64,000 bases of DNA from Nocardia amamiensis (GTDB lineage: Bacteria > Actinomycetota > Actinomycetes > Mycobacteriales > Mycobacteriaceae): contig NZ_JADLQX010000027.1 in the NCBI RefSeq assembly GCF_015477605.1, forward strand, positions 17,817 to 81,816. The letters are read 5' to 3'. Below are positions 1-8,171 of this stretch, in pieces. The notes beneath the pieces were generated by a model. It worked only from the letters and a program-made list of their open reading frames with translations, was not told the origin of the DNA and made no database searches. Both the position numbers and the translations under genes were made by a program. Position 1 is the stretch's first letter, and every line of letters begins with the position of its first letter.

Positions 1-780
1 ATCGTGGTGACGCGCCGAGCGCACGAGCGCCGCCGCCACCAGCAGCCCGCCGCCGATCAGCGCCGTGAGGGTCCCGGCCGAGGTCCAGCCCCAGCGCTGC
101 CCTTCGGTGACGCCGGCGACCAATCCGCCGAGACCGAGCGCGACCGCGAGCGTGCCGAGCGGATCCGGTAACGCAGTACCCTGCGGCCGGACGCCGGAGG
201 CCGGTATGCGAGCCGTCGCGGCGATGAGCGCGACGGCCACCGGCACGTTGATCACGAAAACCGCTCGCCAGCTGAACCCTTCGACCAGCGCGCCGCCGAG
301 CGCGGGTCCGACCACCGCGGCGAACCCGGCCGCGGCCGACCACGCTCCGATCGCCGCGCCGATCTTCTCGCGCGGGGTGGCGGCGAGTACCAGGCCGAGG
401 GCCGACGGCACCATCAGCGCCGCCGTGGCGCCTTGCAGCACCCGGCCCGCGATGAGCCAGCCCGCGGTGGGCGCGAGACCGCAGAGCAGGGAGGTCAGGG
501 CGAAACCGGCCAGGGCGCCGAGAAAGAGCCTGCGGCGCCCGAGCACGTCGGCGAACCGGCCCGCCGGGGTGAGCAGTGCGGCGAAGGCGACCGCGTATCC
601 GCTGACCACCCAGGTCAGCGTGGTGGCCGCGATACCGGGGTAGTCGCGGGCGATGGAGGGGAAGGCGATGTTGACGACCGATAGGTCGAGAAAGGCGATG
701 AATGCCGTGCCGCAGGCGATCAGCAGCGTGCGGGTGGCAGCGGTCGGTGGGCTTTCCGCCCGCGCGGATACATCGGTCAT
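1..780 (-). CDS. MFS drug exporter, DHA2 (EmrB/QacA) type, N-terminal part
   Basis: The reading frame starts with ATG at 780 and stays open to the window edge, so only about 260 residues of the amino-terminal part are present. The translation shows alternating hydrophobic segments and the family motif around GRFADVLGRRR (loop 2-3), followed by segments typical of 14-helix DHA2 proton-driven exporters of the inner membrane. It is divergent from the TetR gene at 885, and the shared 104-base gap carries repeated operator-like half-sites. By analogy with such pairs, the TetR protein probably represses this exporter. The substrate cannot be told from sequence. Confidence 0.85.
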   Translation of the reverse strand, partial: MTDVSARAESPPTAATRTLLIACGTAFIAFLDLSVVNIAFPSIARDYPGIAATTLTWVVSGYAVAFAALLTPAGRFADVLGRRRLFLGALAGFALTSLLCGLAPTAGWLIAGRVLQGATAALMVPSALGLVLAATPREKIGAAIGAWSAAAGFAAVVGPALGGALVEGFSWRAVFVINVPVAVALIAATARIPASGVRPQGTALPDPLGTLAVALGLGGLVAGVTEGQRWGWTSAGTLTALIGGGLLVAAALVRSARHHD

Positions 781-814
781 GGGAAGTCCTTCGGGATTGC
801 GGTAAACAAAACGC

Positions 815-854
815 ACGATCGTTCGTACAATTAAAATACGACCGTACGTTCGTA
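815..854. promoter_or_regulatory. TetR-type operator between exporter and regulator
   Basis: The octamer CGTTCGTA occurs at 820-827 and again at 847-854, 27 bases apart. The second lies in an 18-base near-palindrome at 837-854 (TACGACCG/TACGTTCGTA, 16 of 18 positions symmetric), and the first overlaps the perfect palindrome ACGATCGT at 815-822. The site sits between the divergent MFS and TetR genes, the usual place for a self-regulating TetR operator. Confidence 0.6.
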
Positions 855-884
855 TGTGCAACTGTCGAGTGGAAGAATGGGGCC

Positions 885-1502
885 ATGACCGAGTCCGTCA
901 CCGACCCGCCGCACGGCACCGATCAGCGTCTGGCCAAGGGCGCGCGATCCCGCGCATCGATCGCGCGCCGCGCCGCCGACGTGGCATCCGTCGAAGGGCT
1001 CACCGGGCTCAGCATCGGGCGGCTGGCGGGCGACCTCGGCGTCAGCAAGAGCGGCATCGCAACCCTCTTCGGCAGCAAGGAGAGCTTGCAACTCGCCGCG
1101 GTAGCGTGCGCGCGACAGGTGTTCATCGATGAAGTGATCACGCCGAGCATGAGTGAGCCCGGCGGACTACCGCGTCTGCGCGCCCTGGTCGAGCGCTGGT
1201 TCGGTCAGGTTGCCGACCCGGCGTTCCCCGGTGGATGCTTCCGCGTCGCAACCCTCGCCGAGTTCGACAGCAGGCCTGGCCCGGTCCGGGACGCCATCGC
1301 CGAGGACCGCCGAGACTGGCTCGCCTTGCTGGTCAAGGAGATTCGCCGCGCCCAGGATCAGGGCCATCTCGGTGAGCGCGCCGCCGACGCCATCGCATTC
1401 GAACTGGACGCGGTGATCGCCGCGGCGCACACCGCGCGGCAAATGGGCGACGAACGCGGCGTCGCCACCGCCCGCGCCGTGGTCGAAGACCTGCTCGGCT
1501 GA
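885..1502 (+). CDS. TetR/AcrR family repressor
   Basis: This 205-residue protein has an amino-terminal helix-turn-helix (about residues 20-65, with GLSIGRLAGDLGVSKSGIATLF as the recognition region) followed by a helical ligand-binding domain. The ATG at 885 is chosen because it begins just before the helix-turn-helix; the frame remains open upstream, but that part is atypical. It is divergent from the MFS exporter and most likely controls it and itself through the repeats at 815-854. The inducer is unknown. Confidence 0.85.
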   Translation: MTESVTDPPHGTDQRLAKGARSRASIARRAADVASVEGLTGLSIGRLAGDLGVSKSGIATLFGSKESLQLAAVACARQVFIDEVITPSMSEPGGLPRLRALVERWFGQVADPAFPGGCFRVATLAEFDSRPGPVRDAIAEDRRDWLALLVKEIRRAQDQGHLGERAADAIAFELDAVIAAAHTARQMGDERGVATARAVVEDLLG

Positions 1503-1949
1503 GCAGCTGCCCGGTCGGCGGTCCACCGACTGGAAGCCGTTGTGGCACAACGAACCTGGCGTGAAGACTCTGCCCTATGTGCGAAGGCGGAGCGCCGACC
1601 GTAAATCCGCAGTCGGCGGACAAGCACGACCGTGAGTGTTGGTCAATCCGCAGAAATCCGGCGAGCGCGGGGGCCGCTGAGTTGATCAGGAGCCGGACCC
1701 AGGAATGGTTCATAATTGCCGACATCCCGAGATCCGGTTTTCGATGACAAGATCGTTCTGCGTGTCGCCACGACGACAGCTAGCCAAGCTATTGTGCAGC
1801 AAATGAATCGTCAACTGGTGCGGCGCGCAGTAAATCCGGCGTCAGACCAGGCGAGGTGCCATCCTTTGCATTGTCTGCAACGAATGCCTTGTAACCCGTT
1901 GCTGGAGAGCGAATTCAGTACGGACTGGTTGGTAACTTCACTGAGCGGC
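1503..1949. other. Intergenic stretch without a recognised gene
   Basis: No convincing coding region was found between the TetR gene and the small peptide gene at 1962. A frame open from 1716 reads into that peptide gene, but its sequence is basic and low in recognisable features. Base composition here is visibly lower in GC than in neighbouring genes. Confidence 0.4.
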
Positions 1950-1961
1950 AGGAGGAACGTG

Positions 1962-2033
1962 ATGATTCCGCGCTTCATCGATCAGGTTGTCCGCCTGGTC
2001 TCCGATTTCTTTGGAATGCTCCTGATTCCATAG
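1962..2033 (+). CDS. Candidate 23-residue hydrophobic peptide
   Basis: An ATG at 1962 is preceded by a perfect Shine-Dalgarno AGGAGG at 1950-1955 with a 6-base spacer. It opens a 23-codon frame ending in TAG at 2031. The peptide begins MIPRFIDQVV and ends FGMLLIP; it mixes charged and hydrophobic residues and could form a membrane-associated amphipathic helix. A strong hairpin starts 14 bases after the stop. A strong ribosome site, short frame and terminator together suggest a real small gene. I know no family for it. A longer version of the frame reaches back to 1716 but has no comparable ribosome site. Confidence 0.45.
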   Translation: MIPRFIDQVVRLVSDFFGMLLIP

Positions 2034-2047
2034 CTCGAAACGGTTCA

Positions 2048-2076
2048 GGGTCCGGGGTACGCGCTACTCCGGACCC
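2048..2076. terminator. Hairpin terminator, possibly bidirectional
   Basis: Arms GGGTCCGG (2048-2055) and CCGGACCC (2069-2076) are perfectly complementary. The stem continues through a G-T pair and GTA/TAC to a 5-base loop, giving about 12 pairs. It could end the small peptide gene on the plus strand and also the sulfate-assimilation operon, whose last gene stops at 2148 on the minus strand. Confidence 0.6.
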
Positions 2077-2147
2077 GGGCCGTATTTCAACTGCGCTTTT
2101 CGCATATTTCTGTCGAAACGGAATCGGCGCGCTCCGGTCCCGCCGAT

Positions 2148-3002
2148 TCAGGCTGAGAGCGCGGGCGTATCGGCGAGGGCAGCGTGGTAGCGATCCAGCA
2201 TGACGGCCGTGAGGGCCGGATGCGGGCCGAGCACGTCGGCATGGATGGCTTCGGGTGCCTCGTGCAGCAGGCGGTCGGTCAGCAGGCCGGGCGCGAGGAA
2301 CCAGGGCGCGACCAGGACGTGGTCGGCGCCGCGGGCGTGCAGACGTGAGATCGCCTCGCCCACCGCGGGTTCGGTGGTCGCGAAGCAGATCTCGGTGAGC
2401 CAGCCGGTGCGGGCGGCGAGCCGGGGGGCCACCTCGGCGGTGCGGGCGTTGGCCGCCGCAGAAGACGATCCGACCGCGGCGACCGCGATGCCGATCCGCC
2501 GATCCGGCGAGGCGTGCTCGACGTCGCACGCGGCGAGGACACGATCGCGCAGCACTCCGATCAATAAGGGGTCGGAGCCGAGGACATCGGCCTGGGTCAA
2601 CCGCAGCTGGGGTTGACGCGTGCGGGCCGTGTCGAGCAGTCCGGGCAGGTCGACCCTGGCGTGAAAGGCACTGCCGAGCAGCAGCGGCGTGACTACCGCG
2701 TGCGTATGTCCCTGAGCGACAAGGGAATCCACGACCTGATCGACGGAAGGCGCGTTCAGGTCGAGAAAGGCCGTGCGCACGGCGATGTCCGGCCGCGCGG
2801 CCGCCAGGGCCGCGACCACCGCCGAAACGGTCGCCGCGGACCGCGGATCACGACTTCCGTGCGCCACCGCGATCAACGCGGGCGGCTTCTCCGTGGTGAC
2901 CCGCCCGAGCGCGGGTGGTGCGGAGCCGAACCGGGATGTCGCGCGGCCTCCCGCGGCTGCCGCGACCGACCGCGCGCCGAATGGGGCTCGCGCTACCGTC
3001 AT
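2148..3002 (-). CDS. Sirohydrochlorin chelatase (CbiX/SirB-like)
   Basis: The 284-residue protein carries the family signature AHGSRDPRS early on and a second half of the same fold (ARTGWLTEICFATTEP, VLVAPWFLAPG), as expected for the two-lobed CbiX/SirB chelatases. These insert iron into sirohydrochlorin to make siroheme, the cofactor of the sulfite reductase encoded by sirA in the same operon. Its ATG lies one base after the cysN stop (TGACATG), so translation is probably coupled. The first 35 or so residues are Ala/Arg-rich and outside the domain, so an internal start such as the GTG before TTEKPPAL is possible. Confidence 0.85.
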   Translation of the reverse strand: MTVARAPFGARSVAAAAGGRATSRFGSAPPALGRVTTEKPPALIAVAHGSRDPRSAATVSAVVAALAAARPDIAVRTAFLDLNAPSVDQVVDSLVAQGHTHAVVTPLLLGSAFHARVDLPGLLDTARTRQPQLRLTQADVLGSDPLLIGVLRDRVLAACDVEHASPDRRIGIAVAAVGSSSAAANARTAEVAPRLAARTGWLTEICFATTEPAVGEAISRLHARGADHVLVAPWFLAPGLLTDRLLHEAPEAIHADVLGPHPALTAVMLDRYHAALADTPALSA

Positions 3003-3003
3003 G

Positions 3004-4299
3004 TCAGTCTCCGGTGCCGACCTCGACCGCGGTCAGCACATCCCCGACCAGACCGGCGGCCAGCGTGTTGCCACCGGCCGGATCGATCAGCAGGAAGCTG
3101 CCGGTGTGCCGGTTCACCCGGTAGTCGTCGGCCGCGATCGGATCGGCGACGCGCACCGAAATGCGTCCGATGTCGTTGAGCTCCAACGATTCCGGATTCG
3201 GATCGGCCGTGAGGCGCTGCTCGTCGAAACGCTCCAGCAGCGCGCCGACGATGGCCTGGGTGGTCCGGGTGCCGTGCTTGAGCAGCAGCCGGGCGCCGGG
3301 GCGCAGCGGCTTGTCGCCCAACCAGCACACGGTGGCGTCGAACGCGTCGATGGGCTCCGGTGCGTCGGCGGTCGAGGCGATGATGTCGCCGCGCGAGATG
3401 TCGACCTCGTCGGCCAGGATCAGCGTGACGCTGCGGCCGGTCTGCGCCACCGCGAGCTCGCCGTCGGGGGTGTCGATCCGCTCCACGGTGGTCCGGATAC
3501 CGGAGGGCAGCGCCACGACCTCGTCGCCGGGCGCGACCGAACCCGCCGCGATCTGTCCCGCGTAGCCGCGGTAGTCCGGGTATTCGGCGGTGCGCGGCCG
3601 GATCACGTACTGCACCGGGAAACGCAGGCCGAGCGCGTGATTGCCGGTGCTGTCGGCGTCGACCGGCACCGACTCCAGGTGCTCGATCAACGAGGGACCG
3701 TCGTAGTACGGGGTGTTGTCCGACCGCGTGGCGATGTTGTCGCCGTGCAGCGCCGAGACCGGGATCTCCAGCACGTCCTCGCTCGACCAGCCCAGCGTGC
3801 GGGTGAGCTCGGTGAACTCCGCGGAGATGGCCGCGAAGACGGCGGCGGCGTCGTCGACCAGGTCGATCTTGTTCACCGCGAGCACCAGCTTCGGCACGCC
3901 GAGCAGCGCGAGCACCGCAGCATGCCTGCGCGTCTGCTCGATGACGCCCTTGCGCGCGTCGACGAGCAGGATCACCAGCTGCGCGGTGGACGCGCCGGAG
4001 ACGGTGTTGCGGGTGTACTGCACGTGCCCGGGGGTGTCCGCGAGCACGAAAGAGCGGCGCGGCGTGGCGAAGTAGCGGTAGGCGACATCGATCGTGATGC
4101 CCTGTTCGCGTTCCGCGCGCAACCCGTCCACGAGCAGCGAGAGATCCGGTGTGGCGAGACCCTTGTCCACCGACGCGCGAGTGACGGCGTCGATCTGGTC
4201 GGCCAGGACGGACTTCGTGTCGTAGAGCAGGCGTCCGACCAGAGTGGACTTGCCGTCGTCGACAGAACCGGCGGTGGCCAGCCTCAATAGGTCGGACAT
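3004..4299 (-). CDS. cysN: Sulfate adenylyltransferase subunit 1, GTPase
   Basis: This 431-residue GTPase powers ATP sulfurylase, which makes adenosine phosphosulfate (APS) from sulfate and ATP together with CysD. G motifs are visible: GSVDDGKS (P-loop), DTPGHVQY and NKIDLVD, followed by EF-Tu-like beta-barrel domains. ATG at 4299 is chosen because it gives the normal N-terminus and lies one base after the cysD stop; an upstream ATG at 4362 would add 21 unrelated residues. The protein ends without an APS-kinase (CysC) domain, unlike the longer CysNC fusion of mycobacteria. This fits an operon whose reductase appears to use APS directly. Confidence 0.95.
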   Translation of the reverse strand: MSDLLRLATAGSVDDGKSTLVGRLLYDTKSVLADQIDAVTRASVDKGLATPDLSLLVDGLRAEREQGITIDVAYRYFATPRRSFVLADTPGHVQYTRNTVSGASTAQLVILLVDARKGVIEQTRRHAAVLALLGVPKLVLAVNKIDLVDDAAAVFAAISAEFTELTRTLGWSSEDVLEIPVSALHGDNIATRSDNTPYYDGPSLIEHLESVPVDADSTGNHALGLRFPVQYVIRPRTAEYPDYRGYAGQIAAGSVAPGDEVVALPSGIRTTVERIDTPDGELAVAQTGRSVTLILADEVDISRGDIIASTADAPEPIDAFDATVCWLGDKPLRPGARLLLKHGTRTTQAIVGALLERFDEQRLTADPNPESLELNDIGRISVRVADPIAADDYRVNRHTGSFLLIDPAGGNTLAAGLVGDVLTAVEVGTGD

Positions 4300-4300
4300 G

Positions 4301-5233
4301 TCAGAAATAACCCTCTCGTTTGCGGTCTTCCATCGCGGCTTCGGACACCCGGTCGTCGCCACGGGTGGCGCCGCGTTCGGTCAGTCGGGACGCGGCCACC
4401 TCGGCGAGAATCGCCTCGTTGTCGGCCGCGTCGGAAAGGATGGCGCCGGTGGAGGATCCGTCGCCCACGGTGCGGTAGCGCACCGAGCGGGTCTCCAGCA
4501 CCTCGCCTTCACGCGGGCCGCCCCACACGCCGGGCGTCATCCACATGCCGTCGCGCAGGTACACCGGACGCTCGTGCGCGTAGTAGATGCTCGCCAGGTC
4601 GATGTCCTCGCGGGCGATGTAGCGCCAGATGTCCAGCTCGGTCCAGTTGCTCAGCGGGAACACGCGCACGTGCTCGCCCGGAGCGTGGCGCCCGTTGTAC
4701 AGGTTCCACAGCTCGGGACGCTGACGCTTCGGGTCCCACTGCCCGAACGCGTTGCGCAGCGAGAAGATCCGCTCTTTGGCGCGCGAGCGCTCCTCGTCGC
4801 GGCGGCCGCCGCCGAAGACGGCGTCGAACCGGTTCTCGCTGATCGCGTCCAGCAGCGGGATGGTCTGCAGCGGGTTGCGGATTCCGTCGGGGCGCTCGGT
4901 GAGGCGGCCGTCGGCCAGGTAGTCCTCCACCTTGGCCACGTGCAGGCGCAGGCCGTAGCGCTCGACCACCTTGTCCCGGAACTCCAGCACCTCGGGCAGG
5001 TTGTGCCCGGTGTCGACGTGCAGCAGCGCGAACGGCAGCGGCGCGGGCCAGAACGCCTTGAGCGCCAAGTGCAGCAGCACGGTGGAGTCCTTGCCGCCGG
5101 AGAACAGGATCACCGGCCGCTCGAATTCGCCCGCCACCTCACGGAAGATGTGGATCGACTCGGACTCCAACGCGGCGAGGGTGTCGAAATCGCTGATGCC
5201 GAGCGAACGTTCGCTTCGAATCGTTTCGGTCAT
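4301..5233 (-). CDS. cysD: Sulfate adenylyltransferase subunit 2
   Basis: The 310-residue catalytic subunit of ATP sulfurylase has the PP-loop motif SGGKDSTVLLHLA near residue 47 and the conserved segment GGGRRDEERSRAKER. It works with CysN to adenylate sulfate. The ATG at 5233 overlaps the cysH stop as ATGA, which supports this start and translational coupling; the open frame upstream of it is the shadow of cysH. The protein ends DRKREGYF, typical of the family. Confidence 0.95.
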   Translation of the reverse strand: MTETIRSERSLGISDFDTLAALESESIHIFREVAGEFERPVILFSGGKDSTVLLHLALKAFWPAPLPFALLHVDTGHNLPEVLEFRDKVVERYGLRLHVAKVEDYLADGRLTERPDGIRNPLQTIPLLDAISENRFDAVFGGGRRDEERSRAKERIFSLRNAFGQWDPKRQRPELWNLYNGRHAPGEHVRVFPLSNWTELDIWRYIAREDIDLASIYYAHERPVYLRDGMWMTPGVWGGPREGEVLETRSVRYRTVGDGSSTGAILSDAADNEAILAEVAASRLTERGATRGDDRVSEAAMEDRKREGYF

Positions 5234-5946
5234 GATTGATGCAACCCGCATTCGGTCTTGGCGAGGCCGGCCCAACGGCCGCTTCGCGGATCGGCTCCCG
5301 GCTCCGGCTTCCGTGTGCACGGAGCGCAGCCGATGGACGGATACCCCTCCTCCACCAGGGGATTGACGAGGATGCCGTGGGTGGCGATGTAGTCCTGCAT
5401 CTCGTCGTCGGACCACGGCGCGATCGGGTTGATCTTCACCAGTCCGAACGCCTCGTCGAACGAGATGAGCGGCGCGTTCGCCCGCGTCGGCGCCTCCACC
5501 CGGCGAATGCCGGTGACCCAGGCGTTGTATCCGGCGAGCGACTTCTGCAGCGGGACGACCTTGCGCAACCGGCAGCACTCGTTCGGCTCGCGGGCGAACA
5601 GATCCTTGCCCAGCAGCCGATCCTGTTCGGCCACAGTGTGTTCCGGCCGGGCGTTGATCACGTTCACCCCGTACACCGCCTCCACCGCGTCGCGCGTGCC
5701 GATGGTCTCGGCGAAGTGGTAGCCGGTGTCCAGGAACAGCACATCCACGCCCGAGCGCACCTGAGAGGCCAAGTGCACCAACACCGCGTCCTGCATGTTG
5801 GAGGCTACGATGTAGTTCGAGCCGAAGGTGTCCTCGGTCCACTGCAGCAGTTCGGTGGCCGAGGCGCCGTCGAGTTCGGCCGCACCGCGCGCGGCGATGG
5901 CGCGGAGCTCGTCCTCGGACAGCTTTTCCACGAGTTCGGTTGTCAC
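5230..5946 (-). CDS. cysH: APS reductase (assimilatory, iron-sulfur type)
   Basis: The 238-residue protein reduces adenylylated sulfate to sulfite. It has the PP-loop-like nucleotide domain (FGSNYIVASNMQDAVLVHL), the pairs NECCRLRK and GCAPCTRK that bind a [4Fe-4S] cluster in APS-using enzymes, and the C-terminal ECGLH with the catalytic cysteine. The four cluster cysteines mark it as APS rather than PAPS reductase. Start GTG at 5946 gives the normal length; the open frame upstream overlaps sirA in another frame. It lies 20 bases downstream of sirA and overlaps cysD by 4 bases. Confidence 0.93.
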   Translation of the reverse strand: MTTELVEKLSEDELRAIAARGAAELDGASATELLQWTEDTFGSNYIVASNMQDAVLVHLASQVRSGVDVLFLDTGYHFAETIGTRDAVEAVYGVNVINARPEHTVAEQDRLLGKDLFAREPNECCRLRKVVPLQKSLAGYNAWVTGIRRVEAPTRANAPLISFDEAFGLVKINPIAPWSDDEMQDYIATHGILVNPLVEEGYPSIGCAPCTRKPEPGADPRSGRWAGLAKTECGLHQS

Positions 5947-5966
5947 AATTGATCTCCCGTCGACAC

Positions 5967-7778
5967 TTATCTCAGGTCGGCCTCGTCGGCGCGTACCGCC
6001 CACTGCGCGAATCGTTCGCCGTCCTCGCGCTGCTTGACGAAGTTGCGCACCACCCGCTCGACGTAGTCGCCGAGCTCGCCGGTGGTCACCTTGTGCTGAC
6101 GCAGTTTGCGTCCGAAGGCGCTGTCGAAACCGAGGCTGCCACCCAGGTGAACCTGGAAACCCTCCACCTGATTCCCGTTGCCGTCGTCGACCAGCTGGCC
6201 TTTGAAGCCGATGTCGGCGATCTGCGAGCGGGCGCAGGAATTCGGGCAGCCGTTGATATTGATGGTGATCGGAACGTCCAGCTGCGCGTTGAGATCCGCC
6301 AGCCGCTCCTCCAGCTCCGGCACCAGCGCCTGGGAACGCTTGCGCGTCTCGGCGAAGGACAGTTTGCAGAACTCGATGCCGGTGCAAGCCATCAGGTTGC
6401 GCCGCCACAGCGAGGGGCGGGCTTGCAGGCCGAGCGGTTCCAGCTCGTCGATCAGCGCGTCGACTTTGTCGTCGGGAACATCGAGCACGATCAGTTTCTG
6501 GTACGGGGTGAACCGGATGCGGTCGGAGCCGATCCGCTCCACCGCGTCGGCGACCTTGGTCAGGATGGTGCCCGACACCCGCCCCGCGATGGGGGAGAAG
6601 CCGACCGCGTTGAGCCCGTTGCGCAGCCGCTGCACGCCGACGTGGTCGATCGGCTCGGTGGGCTGCTCCGGCGCGGGGCCGTCGATCAGCTTGCGCTTCA
6701 GGTACTCGTCTTCGAGCACCTGACGGAACTTCTCGATGCCCCAATCCTTGATCAGGAACTTCAGCCTGGCCTTGGTGCGCAGGCGGCGGTAGCCGTAGTC
6801 GCGGAACAGCGCGACCACGCCTTCCCACACGTCGGGCACCTCGTCCAGCGGCACCCACGCGCCCACCCGCTGCGCCAGCATCGGATTGGTGGACAGGCCG
6901 CCGCCGACCCACAGGTCCAGGCCGGGTCCGTGCTCGGGATGCACCACGCCGACGAACGCGACGTCGTTGATCTCGTGCACCACGTCCTGCTGGCCGGAGA
7001 TCGCCGTCTTGAACTTGCGCGGCAGGTTGGAGTACTCCTTCTTGCCGATGTAGCGGCGCACGATCTCATCGATCGCGGGCGTCGGGTCGATGATTTCGTT
7101 CAGCGACTCGCCCGCCAGCGGCGAACCGAGCACAACGCGCGGGCAGTCGCCGCACGCCTCGGTGGTCTTCAGGCCGACCGCCTCGATCCGCTTCCAGATC
7201 TCGGGAACGTTCTCCACCTCGATCCAGTGGTACTGCACGTTCTCGCGGTCGGAGAGGTCGGCGGTGTCGCGGGCGAACTCGGTGGAGATCTGACCCAGCG
7301 TGCGCAACTGCGCGACGTTCAGCGCGCCCGCGTCGCAGCGGATGCGCATCATGAAGTACTTGGCTTCCAGGACGTCGATGTTCTCGTCGCCGGTCCAGCT
7401 GCCGTCGTAGCCCTGCTCACGCTGGGTGTACAGGCCCCACCAGCGGAACCGGCCACGCAGGTCGCCCTTGTCGATGCCGTCGAAGCCGGTCTTGGCGTAG
7501 ATGTTCTCGATCCGGGCGCGAACGTTGAGCGGGTTGTCGTCCTTCTTGGACTGCTCGTTCGGGTTCAGCGGCTCGCGGTAACCCAGCGCCCACTGGCCCT
7601 CGGCCTTGCGGCGCACGGGCTTGCCGGTGCGGACGCGCGGGCCTGCGGGCACCTCGCGGCGAGGCCGGTCCGGGCGGACCCGGCGTTCGGAGGCGGGGCG
7701 TTCGGGGCGCGCGGGGTGCCCCGGCCGGGATTCGGGCGTGGGCTGATCGGTCGGACCGGCGTCGGTGCTCGACGTCAT
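5967..7778 (-). CDS. sirA: Ferredoxin-dependent sulfite reductase
   Basis: This 603-residue siroheme/[4Fe-4S] enzyme reduces sulfite to sulfide. Two ferrodoxin-like repeats are present. The cofactor motif is CTGIEFCKLS followed by NGCPNSCARS. WWGLYTQREQGYDG and TEACGDCP resemble the region of the Tyr-Cys crosslink known in the mycobacterial enzyme. A nitrite reductase is the alternative, but the cys operon context favours sulfite. ATG at 7778 has AGGAG at 7786-7790 with a 7-base spacer; the ATG at 7808 lies at the edge of the leader hairpin and lacks such a site. The first 60 residues are Pro/Arg-rich. It is first in the operon, behind a 218-base leader with a cysteine-rich uORF. Confidence 0.93.
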   Translation of the reverse strand: MTSSTDAGPTDQPTPESRPGHPARPERPASERRVRPDRPRREVPAGPRVRTGKPVRRKAEGQWALGYREPLNPNEQSKKDDNPLNVRARIENIYAKTGFDGIDKGDLRGRFRWWGLYTQREQGYDGSWTGDENIDVLEAKYFMMRIRCDAGALNVAQLRTLGQISTEFARDTADLSDRENVQYHWIEVENVPEIWKRIEAVGLKTTEACGDCPRVVLGSPLAGESLNEIIDPTPAIDEIVRRYIGKKEYSNLPRKFKTAISGQQDVVHEINDVAFVGVVHPEHGPGLDLWVGGGLSTNPMLAQRVGAWVPLDEVPDVWEGVVALFRDYGYRRLRTKARLKFLIKDWGIEKFRQVLEDEYLKRKLIDGPAPEQPTEPIDHVGVQRLRNGLNAVGFSPIAGRVSGTILTKVADAVERIGSDRIRFTPYQKLIVLDVPDDKVDALIDELEPLGLQARPSLWRRNLMACTGIEFCKLSFAETRKRSQALVPELEERLADLNAQLDVPITININGCPNSCARSQIADIGFKGQLVDDGNGNQVEGFQVHLGGSLGFDSAFGRKLRQHKVTTGELGDYVERVVRNFVKQREDGERFAQWAVRADEADLR

Positions 7779-7808
7779 GGGGTCGCTCCTGCGGGGTGGG
7801 TGGAACAT

Positions 7809-7855
7809 CCTGCTGAGGGCGTGAGGGGCTGACTCACGCGTACGGTGTCAGCAGG
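7809..7855 (-). promoter_or_regulatory. Nested leader hairpin upstream of sirA
   Basis: On the transcribed (minus) strand an outer stem CCTGCTGA (7855-7848) pairs with TCAGCAGG (7816-7809), and it encloses a perfect inner stem GCGTGAG (7839-7833) / CTCACGC (7825-7819). It sits between the cysteine-rich uORF and the sirA ribosome site. The 5' arm CCTGC could instead pair with GCAGG in the ribosome site (7792-7788), which would give two competing folds. This is consistent with attenuation by occlusion of the sirA start, but the switching is an inference. Confidence 0.65.
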
Positions 7856-7903
7856 CCGAGGAAGTCGGGGATCGCCGGGGACCCGGGATCGGGCGCCGCT
7901 GAG

Positions 7904-7996
7904 CTACCGGAGGGAACCGGGCAGACAGCAGGCGCTGCACACGCGCTTGTAATCGACGTGGCGACGTGCCACCAGTCGTACTCCCGAAGCGCGCAT
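7904..7996 (-). CDS. Cysteine-rich leader peptide (uORF) of the sulfate operon
   Basis: A 30-codon frame starts at ATG 7996 and ends with TAG at 7904. Its peptide contains VCSACCL at residues 19-25, three cysteines in five positions. A -10-like CACAAT ends 7 bases before the ATG, so the mRNA would begin at or very near the start codon (leaderless). Leaderless polycysteine uORFs are known in mycobacteria as cysteine-responsive attenuators of sulfur genes. Position ahead of sirA, size, codon content and the downstream hairpin all fit that role here: scarce Cys-tRNA would stall the ribosome and change the leader fold. Confidence 0.75.
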   Translation of the reverse strand: MRASGVRLVARRHVDYKRVCSACCLPGSLR

Positions 7997-8003
7997 GCGG
8001 CCT

Positions 8004-8009
8004 ATTGTG
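8004..8009 (-). promoter_or_regulatory. Likely -10 element of the sirA operon
   Basis: CACAAT on the minus strand is followed by 7 bases and then the uORF ATG, the spacing expected for a transcript starting at the A of ATG. No good -35 hexamer was seen, which is common in actinobacterial promoters. Confidence 0.45.
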
Positions 8010-8171
8010 CCATGTCAGCGCGGGCCTTCCGACCCCAACGGCAGCATTTTCCGCGTTATGGCGGGAAATCCCCTGGACGTTCTACCTCGTTTGTGACGGC
8101 AGTCATACTCCGCGGCCCGTGCGTGGCGCGTGATACGTCCGGTTCATCCGCTGTGACGCCACGCACGCCGC

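Noticed and set aside
65..643. Plus-strand open frame of 192 codons near the left edge
   Set aside because: It is the shadow of the minus-strand MFS exporter, whose translation shows clear membrane segments and family motifs.
2773..4290. 505-codon plus-strand frame across the chelatase and cysN genes
   Set aside because: High-GC antisense open frame; the protein is Arg/Gly/Val-rich without motifs, while cysN on the other strand has all G motifs.
5940..7832. 630-codon plus-strand frame over sirA
   Set aside because: Antisense shadow of the sulfite reductase gene; no family signature and no ribosome site.
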